64,000 bases of DNA from Diadophis punctatus similis (taxonomy: Eukaryota; Chordata; Lepidosauria; Squamata; Dipsadidae): assembly GCA_023053685.1 (NCBI GenBank), contig JALIGW010000016.1, positions 9,359,501-9,423,500 on the forward strand. Reading direction: 5' to 3'. Below the pieces are notes generated by a model. It was given only the letters and a program-made list of their open reading frames with translations, did not search any database and was not told where the DNA came from. Within the stretch, counting starts at the first letter, position 1, and every line of letters begins with the position of its first letter. The position numbers and the translations under genes were made by a program. Of the stretch, positions 21,537-32,639 are shown one piece after another.

Positions 21537-21735
21537 AGCTTGTTGGCTCACATGATTTAGATGCTGGGTTGACAATTTACAGGCCCGTGTTCGAAGCCTA
21601 AGTGCTGGTGTGTGACACGGTGAGCTCCTATCATTTGCTCCAGGTTCTGCCAACCTAGGAGTTTGAAAGCATGCAAATGCAAGTAGACAAATAGGTACCA
21701 CTTTGGTGGGCTCATTAACGAGAACATGAAAGGAG
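21537..21735 (+). mobile_element. Sauria SINE, degraded
   Basis: Shares 'gttctgccaacctaggagtt', 'gcaaatgcaagtagacaaat' and 'aggtaccactttggtgggc' with the Sauria SINE consensus; B box weakened to gtgttcgaagcc. Confidence 0.75.
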
Positions 21736-21744
21736 CCCCCAACT

Positions 21745-21840
21745 GGGGCATCCCCTGGGACGGTGATGTCGCCTTTACTGTTTCTAGGGCAGCCCTGCAG
21801 GCCAGATCAAAGCACGGGCCTTGAATTTGACACCCGTGGT
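21745..21840. mobile_element. 3' fragment of CAGGGGTGTCAAACTC hAT MITE
   Basis: Contains 'ctgtttctagggcagccctg' and ends 'ccttgaatttgacaccc', as in 6411-6701. Confidence 0.65.
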
Positions 21841-22010
21841 ATACAATCTATCATCTATCACCTATCTGTCTATCTTATCTATGAGATTGGAATCATTTTT
21901 ACCAAATGTCCATACACATTTGTTTTCTTGAATAAGGAACAGAAACCTTTTTTCTTTACATATTAAATATGAAGCAGTATGCTTATAAAAATGAGCTGAT
22001 GGTTTTAAAC

Positions 22011-22645
22011 TAAGGTGACCAGATTTTTTTTAAGCGGGACACCATTGATGGGGGGGGGGTTCTAGGGGAGCAAGATTGGGGGGTCCGTCTCTCTTATCCT
22101 GCAGCTTTGTGCACCCCCCCAAACACCCCCCCTTAATCGCAGCCAGGGGTGGGTTCCTACTGGCGCAGGCTTACCTGTTCGTCGGCGTAGAGCCGATGGA
22201 ACTGGCGGTGGTCACGGTGTGGGGCTTCTCCTGCCCGTTTCCCGCCCGGCTGGACTCCGCCATTCGGGTTATTTTGTCCTCGGCGTCCAGCCGGGAGGGG
22301 GAAGCGGGCGGGAGAAGCCCCGCGCCGCGACCACCACCAGTTCCATCGGCTCTACGCCGAACGACTGGCCGAGCCGAACCGGCAGGAACTCGTGGCACTT
22401 TGCATTACCCAAAAGAACAGATCTCCTTTGTTTATTTCATGGTTAAAAGGTGGGAATTCCTGAATAGAGATTTGCAGAAGCCCTAGAAATGATGGGATGT
22501 ATCTCATTAAAGAGAAGAAATACAAAAGAAACGAACTAGCAAATTCAAATTAAAAAGCAGGACTTTTTTGAAACGCCGCAGGACACGGGACAAATTGCTA
22601 AAAAGCGGGTCTGTCCCGCCAAAAGCGGGATGTCTGGTCACCTTA
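22011..22645. mobile_element. hAT MITE, TAAGGTGACCAGA family, hosting another MITE
   Basis: Termini taaggtgaccaga and tctggtcacctta, with exact 8-bp TSD ttttaaac at 22003-22010 and 22646-22653. A GGTGGGTTCC-type element lies inside at about 22144-22397. Confidence 0.85.
22144..22397. mobile_element. GGTGGGTTCC hAT MITE nested in another hAT MITE
   Basis: Left terminus caggggtgggttcctac, right arm ending ccggcaggaac; the arms form a GC-rich palindrome. Right boundary and TSD unclear. Confidence 0.6.
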
Positions 22646-22653
22646 TTTTAAAC

Positions 22654-23192
22654 CTGCTACTCATAAATTTAATGCCATTCCCTTCTTAGATGAGAACAAA
22701 CATCTAGATGGTGTTCAAGGAGGCCTCTTAAGTTCCTTTACAGCTGTTATTTGAGGGAAAACAGCAGTAAGTTAGATTTCAAGCATTGGTGTTAATTATC
22801 TACACTGTAAATCTTAAATCAGCTTAATTAATAACAATCCTTAACTGTTGGTAATATTCACATATAAAATGCTGACATTTTTCTAGGAATGATGCTAGAA
22901 AAGAAAAGGAAGTAATGGAAAAGCTGCATGTTTCTGGCCCAACGAAGAGGCCAAGTTTGTCTTGTTTTCATTATAACATTCTTCTTGGGAAGGACGGAGG
23001 TTGTGCTTCATTGTGACCCTTAGCTTTCTTTTCTCCTCAACTTAATCAGGACTATGAATTACTCTTAATTAACAGCGTCTGGAATTTCCTGACTTGCAAC
23101 TTATAAAAACAAACAATTGATAGCAGTTGTCTCTCCTTCTTTTTAAATATGTATACATTTTAGAAAAGTTGTTGTAGAATGATAATCATCAT
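22654..23192. other. intronic sequence, nothing recognised
   Basis: No supported feature. Confidence 0.5.
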
Positions 23193-23404
23193 CTCCTTTT
23201 AATGACCCCATTAAGTCTGGGCAACTGAATGGAGCTGAGTGTTTACTGGCCGGATGCCCTTCCTGTCGCCAATGCGGAGTTTTATTCAGCAGATATATTC
23301 TCATTGTGTCCAGAGAGAGAAATATCTGCCTCTGCCTAGGATTGAACTCACAGCCTCCTGATTGTGAGGTGAGAGCTCCACCTCTAGGCCACCGCACCAC
23401 TCAG
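23193..23404 (-). mobile_element. tRNA-headed SINE, second tail type
   Basis: Reverse complement: head 'gtggcctagaggtggagctc', B box 'gagttcaatcctaggc', tail 'ggaagggcatccggccagta' and 'ctcagctccattcagttgcc'. The GGAAGGGCATCCGGC motif recalls L2-type SINE tails. Confidence 0.75.
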
Positions 23405-24768
23405 TGTTGTAGAATGATAATATGATAATAAAATAATAACAAAAGGATAACTTTTAATAAGCAAATATATTGTTATATCAGCACCCCAGTGTCCATGGAC
23501 TTTTTCATCCTACAATGTTAGAACAGCCTCCATACTTTTAAGTGGTCTGGTAATTCAAGACATCAGCTTGGAGAGAAATTTATCATGCTGCTTAAATATC
23601 TTCCCATTTTCCCATGTTTATGATAATACCAATTTATTTAAATGTCAATTTTGCTGAGAAAATGCTACTTGGAATGCATTTAAGCTCGGAGTTTTACTTT
23701 CCTGCATCTTGTGTACTGGGTACTTCTTTGCAAATGAACATATTTTTTGGTGCTTTGCCTAAATGTCAAACTATTTGTGCATTGTTAGGCAATGACATAA
23801 AAATAAGTACCTAAAAGCTTCTCCACACACAAAAAAGCAATTTTAAGAGAAAGGAGAATTTTATATGCATTATAAATTTGGACATGGCTATATCAAATGC
23901 TACTCATGGATTCTTGGAATGAAGTCTATTTTTTTTTACTCAAGGCTGTTCACTCATTATTATTGCAATACAAATACATGCATATTTAAGTCAATTTCTG
24001 TTGGTTTTGGCCAAAGAAGCAAAAGAACAACCTTCAGAAATAAATACAGTTGGGGGGGGAAATAGGAATAGTTTGCCTGGTTCCTCTCATGGCTGAAAAA
24101 TAACCCCCTTACTTAGTTCAAACTCTGAGCTTTATTTAACTTTCTTTAAATTGCTGTATATCACTTTATTTGACAGCACATATTTTCTCTTAGCAGGCAA
24201 GGGCAGAAACTGCCAGATTAAGTGATTTAAACAAAATAAAGAGTTGCTGAGAAAATTTCTTTTTCCTAGCTCCTGAGCCAAGCCAGACGTCAAATAGCTT
24301 AAGTCTGGCTTAGGCATGAAACAATGTGTGAAGCGTCCATGGATCCCACCACTGTATCAATTAATTGGCAGGTTTTGCTTGAGGAAGATGCCTGTTGGAC
24401 TTACGTTTCCCCCCCTCTCTGTTGGCATAGTTAATTTCTTGTCTCCCATGGTTGTATACTTTGTGTATATTTATCAGCATTACATAGCAGGGGGATTTAT
24501 AAGCCATCCAGAGCCACACTGGATTTGGGCAACACCAAAATCAAATCAGAACAAATATGAATGCATAAATAAATAGCCCAAAAAGAATGTATAATAAACA
24601 AGTTATTTGAACAATCCAATTGATATTCGTAAGTAATGAAAAGAAATGTATGCAAAGAAAGAATGCACAGAAAATCATTTGTTACAGTAGACGGATACTG
24701 CTTTGATAGCTTTACATGTTTGCTTTTGAGAGTCTAATTCTGCATTATTAAATGTCTCTCTATTCCAG
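23405..24768. other. intron immediately upstream of the exon
   Basis: No repeat or coding frame recognised; ends in the splice acceptor. Confidence 0.6.
24745..24768 (+). promoter_or_regulatory. splice acceptor
   Basis: Pyrimidine-rich aatgtctctctattccag followed by the exon, a canonical AG acceptor in phase 0. Confidence 0.9.
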
Positions 24769-25254
24769 GTCATGGAAATCAAAGGACAAATGATCCACGT
24801 CCCAGAATCAAACTGTATTTTGTTTTTGGGATCACCATGTGTGGACAAGCTGGACGAACTGATGGGTCGAGGTCTCCACCTTTCAGACATACCCATTCAC
24901 GATGCTACCCGTGATGTCATCCTTGTCGGAGAGCAGGCTAAAGCCCAGGATGGCTTGAAGAAGAGGATGGACAAGCTTAAAGCAACCTTAGAACGAACGC
25001 ACCAAGCTCTAGAAGAGGAGAAGAAGAAAACTGTGGATCTTCTTATCTCGATCTTCCCAGAAGAAGTAGCTCAGCAGCTCTGGCAAGGGCAGCAAGTTCA
25101 AGCCAGAAAATTTGATGATGTTACCATGCTATTTTCAGACATTGTTGGCTTCACTGCTGTCTGTGCCCAGTGTACACCCATGCAAGTGATCAGTATGCTC
25201 AATGAGCTGTACACCAGATTTGACCACCAGTGTGGATTCCTAGATATCTATAAG
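24769..25254 (+). CDS. GUCY1A2: GUCY1A2 internal exon (soluble guanylate cyclase alpha-2)
   Basis: One 486-bp, phase-0 exon encoding 162 residues from [13 protein letters not shown] to GFLDIYK. Soluble guanylate cyclase is the cytosolic nitric-oxide receptor that turns GTP into cGMP; the alpha subunit pairs with a haem-binding beta-1 subunit. The exon covers the end of the sensor/PAS-like region ([15 protein letters not shown], residues about 17-32), the [13 protein letters not shown] motif, the signalling helix coiled coil ([20 protein letters not shown] onward, about 57-97), and the start of the class III cyclase domain with FSDIVGFT (about 122-129), whose aspartate binds metal. Lineage residues [11 protein letters not shown] and CGFLDIYK fit alpha-2 better than alpha-1. 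Bases after the exon run into a stop after 12 codons, so splicing is required. [11 protein letters not shown] differs from the usual LLYSIFPGDVA. No further exon is seen in the window. Confidence 0.87.
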
Positions 25255-25260
25255 GTAACA
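25255..25260 (+). promoter_or_regulatory. splice donor
   Basis: AAG|gtaaca at the exon end, a GT donor in phase 0. Confidence 0.88.
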
Positions 25261-25743
25261 TCTTTCACCCTTCAAGATTTTACAGAAGTATGATATTGCT
25301 AACATACCTTTTTCTTACTAACAGTGTTCTATTTTCTTACTAAAAGGTAAATGACAGTTACAATACATGGCGGTTGCCAGAAATTTGACTATAGGAAAAA
25401 GTGAGCAATGGAGTGATCCAGTCTAGAAGTCAAAAAATCACATCTTTAAAGTGATCCTATGTTTACTGTTGATATATAATCAACAAATTAGAAGTGAGCT
25501 GAGTTGGAACCATGTTTCTTGATGCACCATATTCAAAATTGGCACTCCTCTCACTCCCAGATTGAACTGGCATGTTGTATTTTAACAATTTCAGATTTCT
25601 CCTATTTCATTTAGTTGTGTTTTAGTTCCAAGGCTGAAGAGTCTAATTCTATTAGGTGAATAACTGGCATAAATGTGCCCCCTCCTCCACTTTCAAAAAT
25701 CAAATTTTGAGACCATTGTATATAAAAAGCAAAATCACATTAC
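25261..25743. other. intron after the exon, nothing recognised
   Basis: No supported feature. Confidence 0.5.
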
Positions 25744-26118
25744 AGGTAGTCCTCGACTTACAACCACAATTGAGCCCAAAATATCTGTTGTTAAGCAAGA
25801 CAGTTAAATGAGTTTTGCCTCATTTTATGGCCTTCCTTGGCACAGTTTTTAAGTGAATCACCGCAGTTGTTAAGTTAGTAACATGGCTATTAAATGAATC
25901 TGTCTTCCCCATTGACTTTGCTTGTCAGAAGGTCCAAAAGTTGATTGCATGACTGTCATAAATATGAACCAATTACCAAGTGTCTAGATTTTGATCACAT
26001 GACCATGGGGATTCTGTAATGGTCATAAATGAGAAAAACAATCACAAGTCACTTTTTCAGTGCGGTTATAACTTTGAACAGTCACTAAACAAATGGTTGT
26101 AAGTTGGGAACTACCTTT
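25744..26118 (+). mobile_element. AGGTAGTCCTCGAC repeat, full-length
   Basis: From caggtagtcctcgacttaca to gtaagttgggaactacct; inverted ends, internal 'gacttt/aaagtc' and repeated 'cacatgaccatgggga'-like blocks. Non-coding; transposon class unproven (no TSD seen). Confidence 0.8.
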
Positions 26119-26131
26119 AACTGATCTAGAG

Positions 26132-26502
26132 CAGGGATGTCAAACTCAAGGCCCGGGGCTCGGATTAGGCCTGAAGAGTGCTTAAATCTGGCACGCAGGG
26201 TCGCCTTGGAAACAGTGATGGACCAGCCCGCAGTGCCTCTGCCAATGAAAACGGAGCTCGGGAGGGCTGCGGGCGGCACTCTTGAGTTCCATTTTTGATG
26301 GCAGAGGGTTGCAGGAGGCCATCGTAGCCGAACCAAAGCTCGGGACCCCATTTTCACTGGCAGAACGCTCCGGCCACCACAGGTGCCCCTGACACGAGTA
26401 ACATTGAGCTGGCTACTTCTACTCTGGCCACCCCTACCCTGGCCCCTGAGGTCAAACACAACCCTGATGCGGCCCTCAGTGAAATTGAGTTTGGCACCTC
26501 TG
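26132..26502. mobile_element. hAT MITE, CAGGGGTGTCAAACTC family
   Basis: Ends cagggatgtcaaactc and gagtttggcacctctg; exact 8-bp TSD atctagag at 26124-26131 and 26503-26510. Confidence 0.9.
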
Positions 26503-26866
26503 ATCTAGAGTCTACTTATGTATTCTAGAACATTCTGAGAAAACACATGTCTGCTGTATGGTTTCTTCATAGACGGAAATGTCCAACCTTCTTATTTCTT
26601 AGCTGCTGCTCTGGACTGATTGCTGATTTTGTTTAGTTGTATACTCAGCAGAGACTATTGAATGATTTATTGCTATCAAAGGATGCCTGGATATTAGATT
26701 TTCTCCAAAAAGTTATGAGCCACGTTATTGGCTGTGATGTTTTGCTGGAAGTGAATTTTTGTGTGGGCTTTCTTTGTTTTTTTTGGGGGGGATGCATAGT
26801 GACAGGGTAACGGTGAGCAGTGTCTCTTTGTGTATTCTGTGTCTCTTTGTGTGTTTCTATTACAGG

Positions 26867-26935
26867 GGGTTGGGACTAGATGACCTGCAAGGTCCCTTCC
26901 AACTCTGTTAATCTGTTAAATCTGTTATTATCTTC
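26867..26935 (+). mobile_element. CR1-type 3' tail
   Basis: gggttgggactagatgacct and ggtcccttccaactctgtta followed by a short 'aatctgtt' tandem tail; only the terminal bases of a CR1 or a CR1-tailed SINE remain. Confidence 0.65.
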
Positions 26936-27604
26936 AAACATGTTTCTCAAGCTGAGCATTTATGAATATGAGATGAACAGATCTCTTTGCTACCTTTAAA
27001 TTCCAAGGGGTGGATGCTAAGAAAAGTGTTGGATTTCTCCCCTCCCCCCCCCCCCAAGAATCTGTTTTCCTCTTTGGAAAAAACTGCACCAGAAATTCAC
27101 AGAATTTTTTGATAATAAGTTGCCATATGTGGTGAGCAGATCATAATATAATTTAGGAGCAAGTGCGTAAGCATTGCTAATTTTGCAGTTATATCAGCTC
27201 AGCTGTCTTAGTTATCTTAATTCCCAGCACAAGAAAATTAAATCATTTTCGCCTCACATTATTCTTGCTTTCTGAAAAAAGAGCATTCTTAAAAATGCCC
27301 AGACAGATCAAGAAGATGTTGTCTACCCTCCCAGATGATACATTCCCCCTTTTGTGTATTGTTTGTTTGGGACGTATGATTTTCTACTATATAAATTATT
27401 ATCCATTAACCTCCCATAAATTCTAGTAAGAGTTAAGAAAATGCCTTTTACCGGGCATAATTTTTTTTAAAAAAAAAATGTAATCAAATGGTCAAAGAAG
27501 ATGAATCTGGCCATATGATGGAACGTAGTCTGGAGCTGCAGAAGGAAGGGGCAAAGAGATAGGAGAGGTTTTGGAATTTATGGTAGGCAGGAAGATTAAA
27601 AATT
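26936..27604. other. AT-rich intronic sequence, nothing recognised
   Basis: No supported feature. Confidence 0.5.
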
Positions 27605-27652
27605 TAAAATAAGGTAAAGGTTTTCCCTGCCCATTCATGTTTGACTCTAGGG

Positions 27653-27787
27653 CAGTGTTTCTCAACCTTGGCAGTTTGAAGATGTGTGGACTTCAACTCC
27701 CAGAATTCCACAGCCAGCAACGCTGGCTGGGGAATTCTGGGAGTTGAAATCCACACATCTTCAAACTGCCAAGGTTGAGAAACACTG
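27653..27787. mobile_element. palindromic hAT MITE, first of a doublet
   Basis: cagtgtttctcaacc to ggttgagaaacactg, 135 bp, near-perfect hairpin; flanked by ctctaggg at 27645-27652 and 27788-27795. Confidence 0.92.
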
Positions 27788-27795
27788 CTCTAGGG

Positions 27796-27931
27796 CAGTG
27801 TTTCCCAACCTTGGCAAGTTGAAGATGTCTGGACTTCAACTCCCAGAATTCCCCAGTCAGCGAATGCTGGCTGGGGAATTCTGGGAATTGAAGTCCAGAC
27901 ATCTTCAACTTGCCAAGGTTGGGAAACACTG
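27796..27931. mobile_element. palindromic hAT MITE, second of a doublet
   Basis: cagtgtttcccaacc to ggttgggaaacactg, 136 bp; flanked by ctctaggg at 27788-27795 (shared) and 27932-27939. Confidence 0.92.
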
Positions 27932-28341
27932 CTCTAGGGGATGGTACTCATCTCCGTTTCTTAGCTGAGGGAGCCAGCGTTGTTTGAAGATACTTCCGTG
28001 GTCATGTGACCAGCATGACTCTATGCCGAGGTACACAAACGCTGTTACTTTCCCATCGAAATGGTACCTATTTATCTACTTGCATTTGTATGCTTTCGAA
28101 CTGCTAGGTTGGCAGGATCTGGGGCAATGAACAGAAGCTCAACCCATCATTCAGTGCTTGGGCTTGAACCTGGGCTATCAGGAAGGCAAAGGCAATTCCT
28201 CCCCCTGCCTCCAGCAATTCATAGAGTATATTTAATAAGTAAGAATGACACGTAGAGTTACTTCTGAGTAATTCTTTATTGCTCTTCATCTCTAGATAGA
28301 ATCTTGTCAGACTAAAGCAACAATCTGCAAACTATTAGATC

Positions 28342-28402
28342 ATCCTCATCATCCTTATCCTTATCCTCATCCTTATCCTCATCCTCATCCTCATCATCAT
28401 TT
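28342..28402. repeat. (ATCCTC/ATCCTT)n simple repeat
   Basis: Imperfect hexamer run tatcctcatcc... next to the solo LTR. Confidence 0.85.
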
Positions 28403-28577
28403 TAGCTATTATCTATCCACTGCAGGATGAAGGCCTCTTCCGCATGTTTCCAATCAACATGAGCTTTCCTGAGCTTTCTTTGGCCAATTGGCCCCACAAT
28501 ACTTGCTGATGTCATCGATCCATCTTGTTTTAGGTCTCTTTCATGGATGCTTTTTATCAAGGGATCCATTCTATGAC

Positions 28578-29113
28578 TGTTAGAACCCTGTTCAAACGAT
28601 TGGGTATGATTAAGCCACAAATTATTGCTTTAAATGCATTGTGGATGATTACTATATAAGCAAGCAAGAGAGCATACTCAATGTGGTTGGTGGTTCAATG
28701 TGGTTGGTTGGTGGTTGATGGTTTAGTGTGGTGAGTGGTGTTTGACGGCGTGTTCCGGATTGAAGATTCTCTGCTGCTTTACTGATGAGTAGATTACTTT
28801 ATGACTGTGTGGAATTGCTGTGAAGAAGAAGATAGATAGAAGAAGATAGAAGATACTATCTGTGATAGTATAGAATTAAGTGATAGCTGTAATCTTTGTT
28901 TGTGAGTTAAAACAAAGATAGGCAAGAAGTAGACATTTCGCATTGACTGAATAACTGTGTATGACTTGGACTTCCTATTTAACTTTGCTACTATTTTGTA
29001 CATATTAAAGATATTCTATTTATTGACTGAATAGCATTCATATCAAACTGCAACACCATTATTACAACACATTTCGCTGTGTATGTGCTTAACAGCACAA
29101 TAACTCCTTAACA
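28578..29113 (+). mobile_element. solo LTR, plus orientation
   Basis: A 536-bp TGTTAGAACC...CCTTAACA unit with exact 5-bp TSD atgac at 28573-28577 and 29114-29118. Has a TATA-like 'actatataagcaagcaag' and, further on, a transcript-end region 'ttattgactgaatagc'. Same family as 6702-7245 in inverted orientation. No internal region is attached. Confidence 0.87.
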
Positions 29114-29118
29114 ATGAC

Positions 29119-29404
29119 TACCTTGGTCCACCTGCTATCAATTCTTCTAGATATGTGACCAGCCCATTTCCATTATAATTATTTTACGCTCTTGATGATA
29201 TCATATACTTTGGTTTGTTCTCTAATCCATGTGCAGGTCTTTCTATCTTCTATCTAAACCATATATATCATTAAAATCTGCTGAGATAATTAGATATACT
29301 CTGTGAATTGCTCAGGGGGGGCCCTTTGCCCTCATCCTGTCTACCAGAGATTCCAAGCTCCGCTGTTTCTTTGCCTTTTGGAGCCCCTCCCTCCTATTTT
29401 TATG
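29119..29404. other. intronic sequence, nothing recognised
   Basis: No supported feature. Confidence 0.5.
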
Positions 29405-29645
29405 AAGATTTGAGTCATCCAGGTCATGGTTGTCCCAAAAGTGCTTTTTTTTTTCAAAAGGCAACTGGACTTTGTTTTTCCTTGAAGACGTTTCGCTTCT
29501 CATCTAAGAAGCTTCTTCAGTTCACACTGAAGAACTGAAGTCAGAACTGAAGATGCTTCTTGGATGAGAAGCAAAACGTCTTCAAGGAAAAACAAAGCCC
29601 AGTTGCCTTTTGAAAAAAAAAGCACCTTTGGGCCTCCCTTCTGTG
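29405..29645. mobile_element. Penelope-like 3' tails, inverted pair
   Basis: Two copies of the tail 'gatgagaagcgaaacgtctt' face away from each other around a short centre at about 29520, giving arms of about 100 bp. Family assignment comes from the coding tails at 61255 and 62725. Confidence 0.65.
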
Positions 29646-29777
29646 ACTGCACACTACATTCTACCACAGGACATCGCTTACTATTCAAAAAAGTGTAGCA
29701 ATCCATTTCATTGCTCATCTCAATGTGGAATAATTAAGTACGGTAGTGAGGATGATCTGTGCTCTTAAAAAGAATAG

Positions 29778-30325
29778 AATAGAATAGAATAGAATTCTTT
29801 ATTGGCCAAGTGTGATTGGACACACAAGGAATTTGTCTTTGGTGCATATGCTCTCAGTGTACATAAAAGAAAAGATACATTTGTCAAGAATGGTTGTCAT
29901 AGGGTTCAAGTAAGCAATCAGGAAACAATCAATATGAAATAATCGTAAGGATACAAGCAACAAGTTACAGTCATACAGTCATAAGTGGGAGGAGATGGGT
30001 GATAGGAACGATGAGAAAAACTAATAGTAATAGTAATGCAGCCTAGTGAATAGTTTTACAGTGGTGAGGGAATTATTTGTTTAGCAGAGTGATGGCGTTC
30101 GGGAAAAAACTGTTCTTGTGTCTAGTTGTCTTGGTGTGCAGTGCTCTATAGCGACGTTTTGAGGGTAGGAGTTGAAACAATTTATGTCCAGGATGCGAGG
30201 GGTCAGTAAATATTTTCACGGCCCTCTTTTTGACTCGTGCAGTATACAGGTCCTCAATGGAAGGCAGGTTGGCAGTAATTGTTTTTTCTGCAGTTCTGAT
30301 GGTGGTGAATCTTTTTCTTTCTGGC
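29778..30325 (-). mobile_element. non-LTR LINE 3' end
   Basis: Minus-strand frame (30330-30073) ends KIFTDPSHPGHKLFQLLPSK, YRALHTKTTRHKNSFFPNAI, a C-terminal pattern shared by vertebrate LINE proteins; the 3' end at 29778 carries an (AGAAT)n tail. Clade not resolved. Confidence 0.65.
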
Positions 30326-30330
30326 ATCAA

Positions 30331-30784
30331 AAGACCACAAATTGAGCAACCATGCTTAAAAATCCAAACTCACTCCATCCCTTCATCTGCGCTCTATGCA
30401 GAAGCTTAATAGCATTCTGTTACAACCATGCTGTATGGTGTTTTGATTTTCCACAGCTGTAATTCAAGTCTCATTAATGCAGATTCTTGCCAGAAATTTA
30501 TTGGAAAAAAAAAGAACAAACTTTCATGGTGTAAGACTGCTAACAGGGCAGTACCCTCTCCTTAACATTTTTCTCTTTTTAAGGAATGGCTACATTGACC
30601 TTAGTTAGACAAAACAGTTTGAAATATTCACTTGGACTACGCATCGGTGTCTGTGATCCCGCACGTAAAACCATGCTATTCTTCTTCTTCAGATTCTTCA
30701 TTAGAATGTGCTTCGTGTATAAACATTAGAGCAAGGAAACACTTAAATAATCTTCCCTCTCATGGTTGTACTCTTCTGATCTTA
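30331..30784. other. intronic sequence, nothing recognised
   Basis: No supported feature. Confidence 0.5.
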
Positions 30785-31830
30785 ACAGATTAACAGAGTT
30801 GGAAGGGACCTTGTACTGTAGGTCATCTAGTCCAACCCCCCGCCCAAGCAGGAGACCCTACACCAGCAGTCACCAACCAGTTGTCCTCGGACCACTGGTG
30901 GTCTGCGAGAAAATTTTGGCAGTCCGCATTTGCATTTTTTATATTGCACTAAATACTATTTACCTTTTTTAGAAATTCATATTAGTGGTCTGCAGGATTT
31001 GAAATTATGAATTTAGTGGTCCCTGAGGTCTGAAAGGTTGACGACCTTGCCCTACACCAATCTCTACAGTCCAATCTCTTCTTAAAAGCTTCCAGTGATG
31101 AAGCTCCTACAACTTCCGAAGGCAAGCTGTTTCATTGGTTGATTGTTCTCACTGTCAGAAAATTTCTCTGTATTTCTAGGTTGAATCTCTCATTGATCAG
31201 TTTCCATCCATTATGCCTTGTCTGGCCTTTGGGTACCTTGGAAAATAGCTTGACCCCTTCCTCTCTATGGCAGTTCCTCAGATATTGGAACACTGCTATC
31301 ATGTCTCCCCTGGTCCTTCTCTTCACTAGACTAGCCATGCCCAGTTCCTGTAACTGTTCTTCATATGTTTTAGCCTCCAGTCCCCTAATCATCCTGGTTG
31401 GTCTTCTCTGCACTTTTTCTAGCATCTCAACATCTTGTTTGTAGTGTGGTGACCAAAACTGGATGCAGTATTCTAGGTGTGGTCTTACTAAGGCTTTATA
31501 GAGTGGTATTAGTACCTCACTTGATCTTGATTGTATCCCTCTGTTAATGCAATTTAGAATTGCATTGGCTTTTTTGGCTGCCACCACACATTGCTGGCTC
31601 ATATTTAACTGGTTGTCCACTAAAACTCCAAGATCCCTCTCACAGTTCTGAGTCTATTAAGCCTGGTTTCACCCAGTCTATATGTATACTTTTGGTTTTT
31701 CTTGCCTAAGTGTAAGACTTTACTTTTCTCTATATTGAATTTCATTTTGTTAGATAGGGCACATTGTTCAAGTCTATCAAGATCTATCTGGATCTTGAGC
31801 CTAATCAAATATCTTTTACTTCAAGAACAC
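30785..31830 (-). mobile_element. CR1 LINE 3' portion
   Basis: Minus-strand frame 31620-31132 reads [40 protein letters not shown] and [13 protein letters not shown], the thumb/C-terminal part of CR1 reverse transcriptase. Upstream sequence to 31808 reads NKMKFNIEKSKVLHLGKKN. Interrupted by a hAT MITE at 30864-31049. Confidence 0.9.
30864..31049. mobile_element. hAT MITE in CR1
   Basis: cagcagtcaccaacc to ggttgacgaccttg with exact 8-bp TSD ccctacac at 30856-30863 and 31050-31057; younger than the CR1 host. Confidence 0.9.
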
Positions 31831-31928
31831 AGTTGGAAATTCTGGAGAATGTTAAGAAAAATATTCCTTATTCTGTGTTGCTACCTGAATTTCTGAATGC
31901 TGGTCTGAGACTCCTTTTCCATTCAAAA

Positions 31929-32197
31929 CAGAGGTGGGTTTCAGCAGGTTCTGACCAGTTCTGGAGAACCGGTAGCGGAAACTTTGAGTAGTTTGGAGAA
32001 CCGGTAAATACCACCTCTGACTGGCCCCGCCCCCATCTATTCTCTGCCTCCCGAGTCCCAGTTGATCGGGAGGAAATGGGGATTTTGCAGTAACCTTCCC
32101 CTGCCACGCCCACTAAGCCACGCCCACCAAGCCATGCCATGCCCACCTAGCCACGCCCACAGAACCGGTAGTAAAAAAAATTTGAATTCCAACACTG
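31929..32197. mobile_element. hAT MITE, GGTGGGTTCC family
   Basis: Starts cagaggtgggtttcag; the last visible terminus is aacactg. Exact TSD attcaaaa at 31921-31928 and 32198-32205. Internal 'ggagaaccggta' repeated and 'ccacgcccac' units. Confidence 0.85.
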
Positions 32198-32350
32198 ATT
32201 CAAAACTGTTCGTTTTGAGATAGGGTCTTAAATCTTAAATCCCCTGAGATTTAGGAATAGGGTTCCAATACAATCAAACTATAGATTTCAGAACAATATA
32301 TGTCCTGATTATCTTGATATCTAAAATCAAGATATTTTTTAGTAGTATAC

Positions 32351-32590
32351 AGAATAATAGAATTGGAAATGACCTTGGGGGTCTTCTAGTCTAATCCCTT
32401 GCTCAAGCAGGAGACCCTATAACATTTCAGACAAGCGGCTGTCTGGTCTTAAAAATTTCCAGTGTTGGAGCACCCACAACTTCTGGAGGCAAGTTGTTCC
32501 ACTGGTAAATTGTTTTCTCCTTAGTTCTAGGTTGCTTCTCTTCTAGATTAATTTCCATCCATTGCTTCTTGTCTTGCCTTCTGGACAAAA
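32351..32590 (-). mobile_element. CR1 LINE 3' fragment
   Basis: CR1 tail 'cttctagtctaatcccttgc' and coding end 'caagttgttccactgg'; C-terminus only. Confidence 0.75.
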
Positions 32591-32639
32591 GTTTTTGTTC
32601 ACTGAGAATGTGAATAGCTGGGGAAAAAATCAAAGTGGA

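Larger units (their letters stand above)
27605..28165 (-). mobile_element. Sauria SINE carrying two hAT palindromes
   Basis: The tail starts 'aaggtaaaggttttccctgc' and continues after the insertions as 'ggatggtactcatctccg', then 'catgtgaccagcatgactc' and a degraded tRNA head to about 28165. Confidence 0.8.

Noticed and set aside
22011..22645. Harbinger-type element because of GGTGACCAGA ends
   Set aside because: Its flanks are an exact 8-bp duplication (ttttaaac), which fits hAT rather than a 3-bp TWA duplication.
24769..25254. Processed retrocopy of a guanylate cyclase
   Set aside because: Similarity starts and stops at canonical AG and GT splice sites, the frame is open, and there is no adjacent coding sequence or poly(A) tract.
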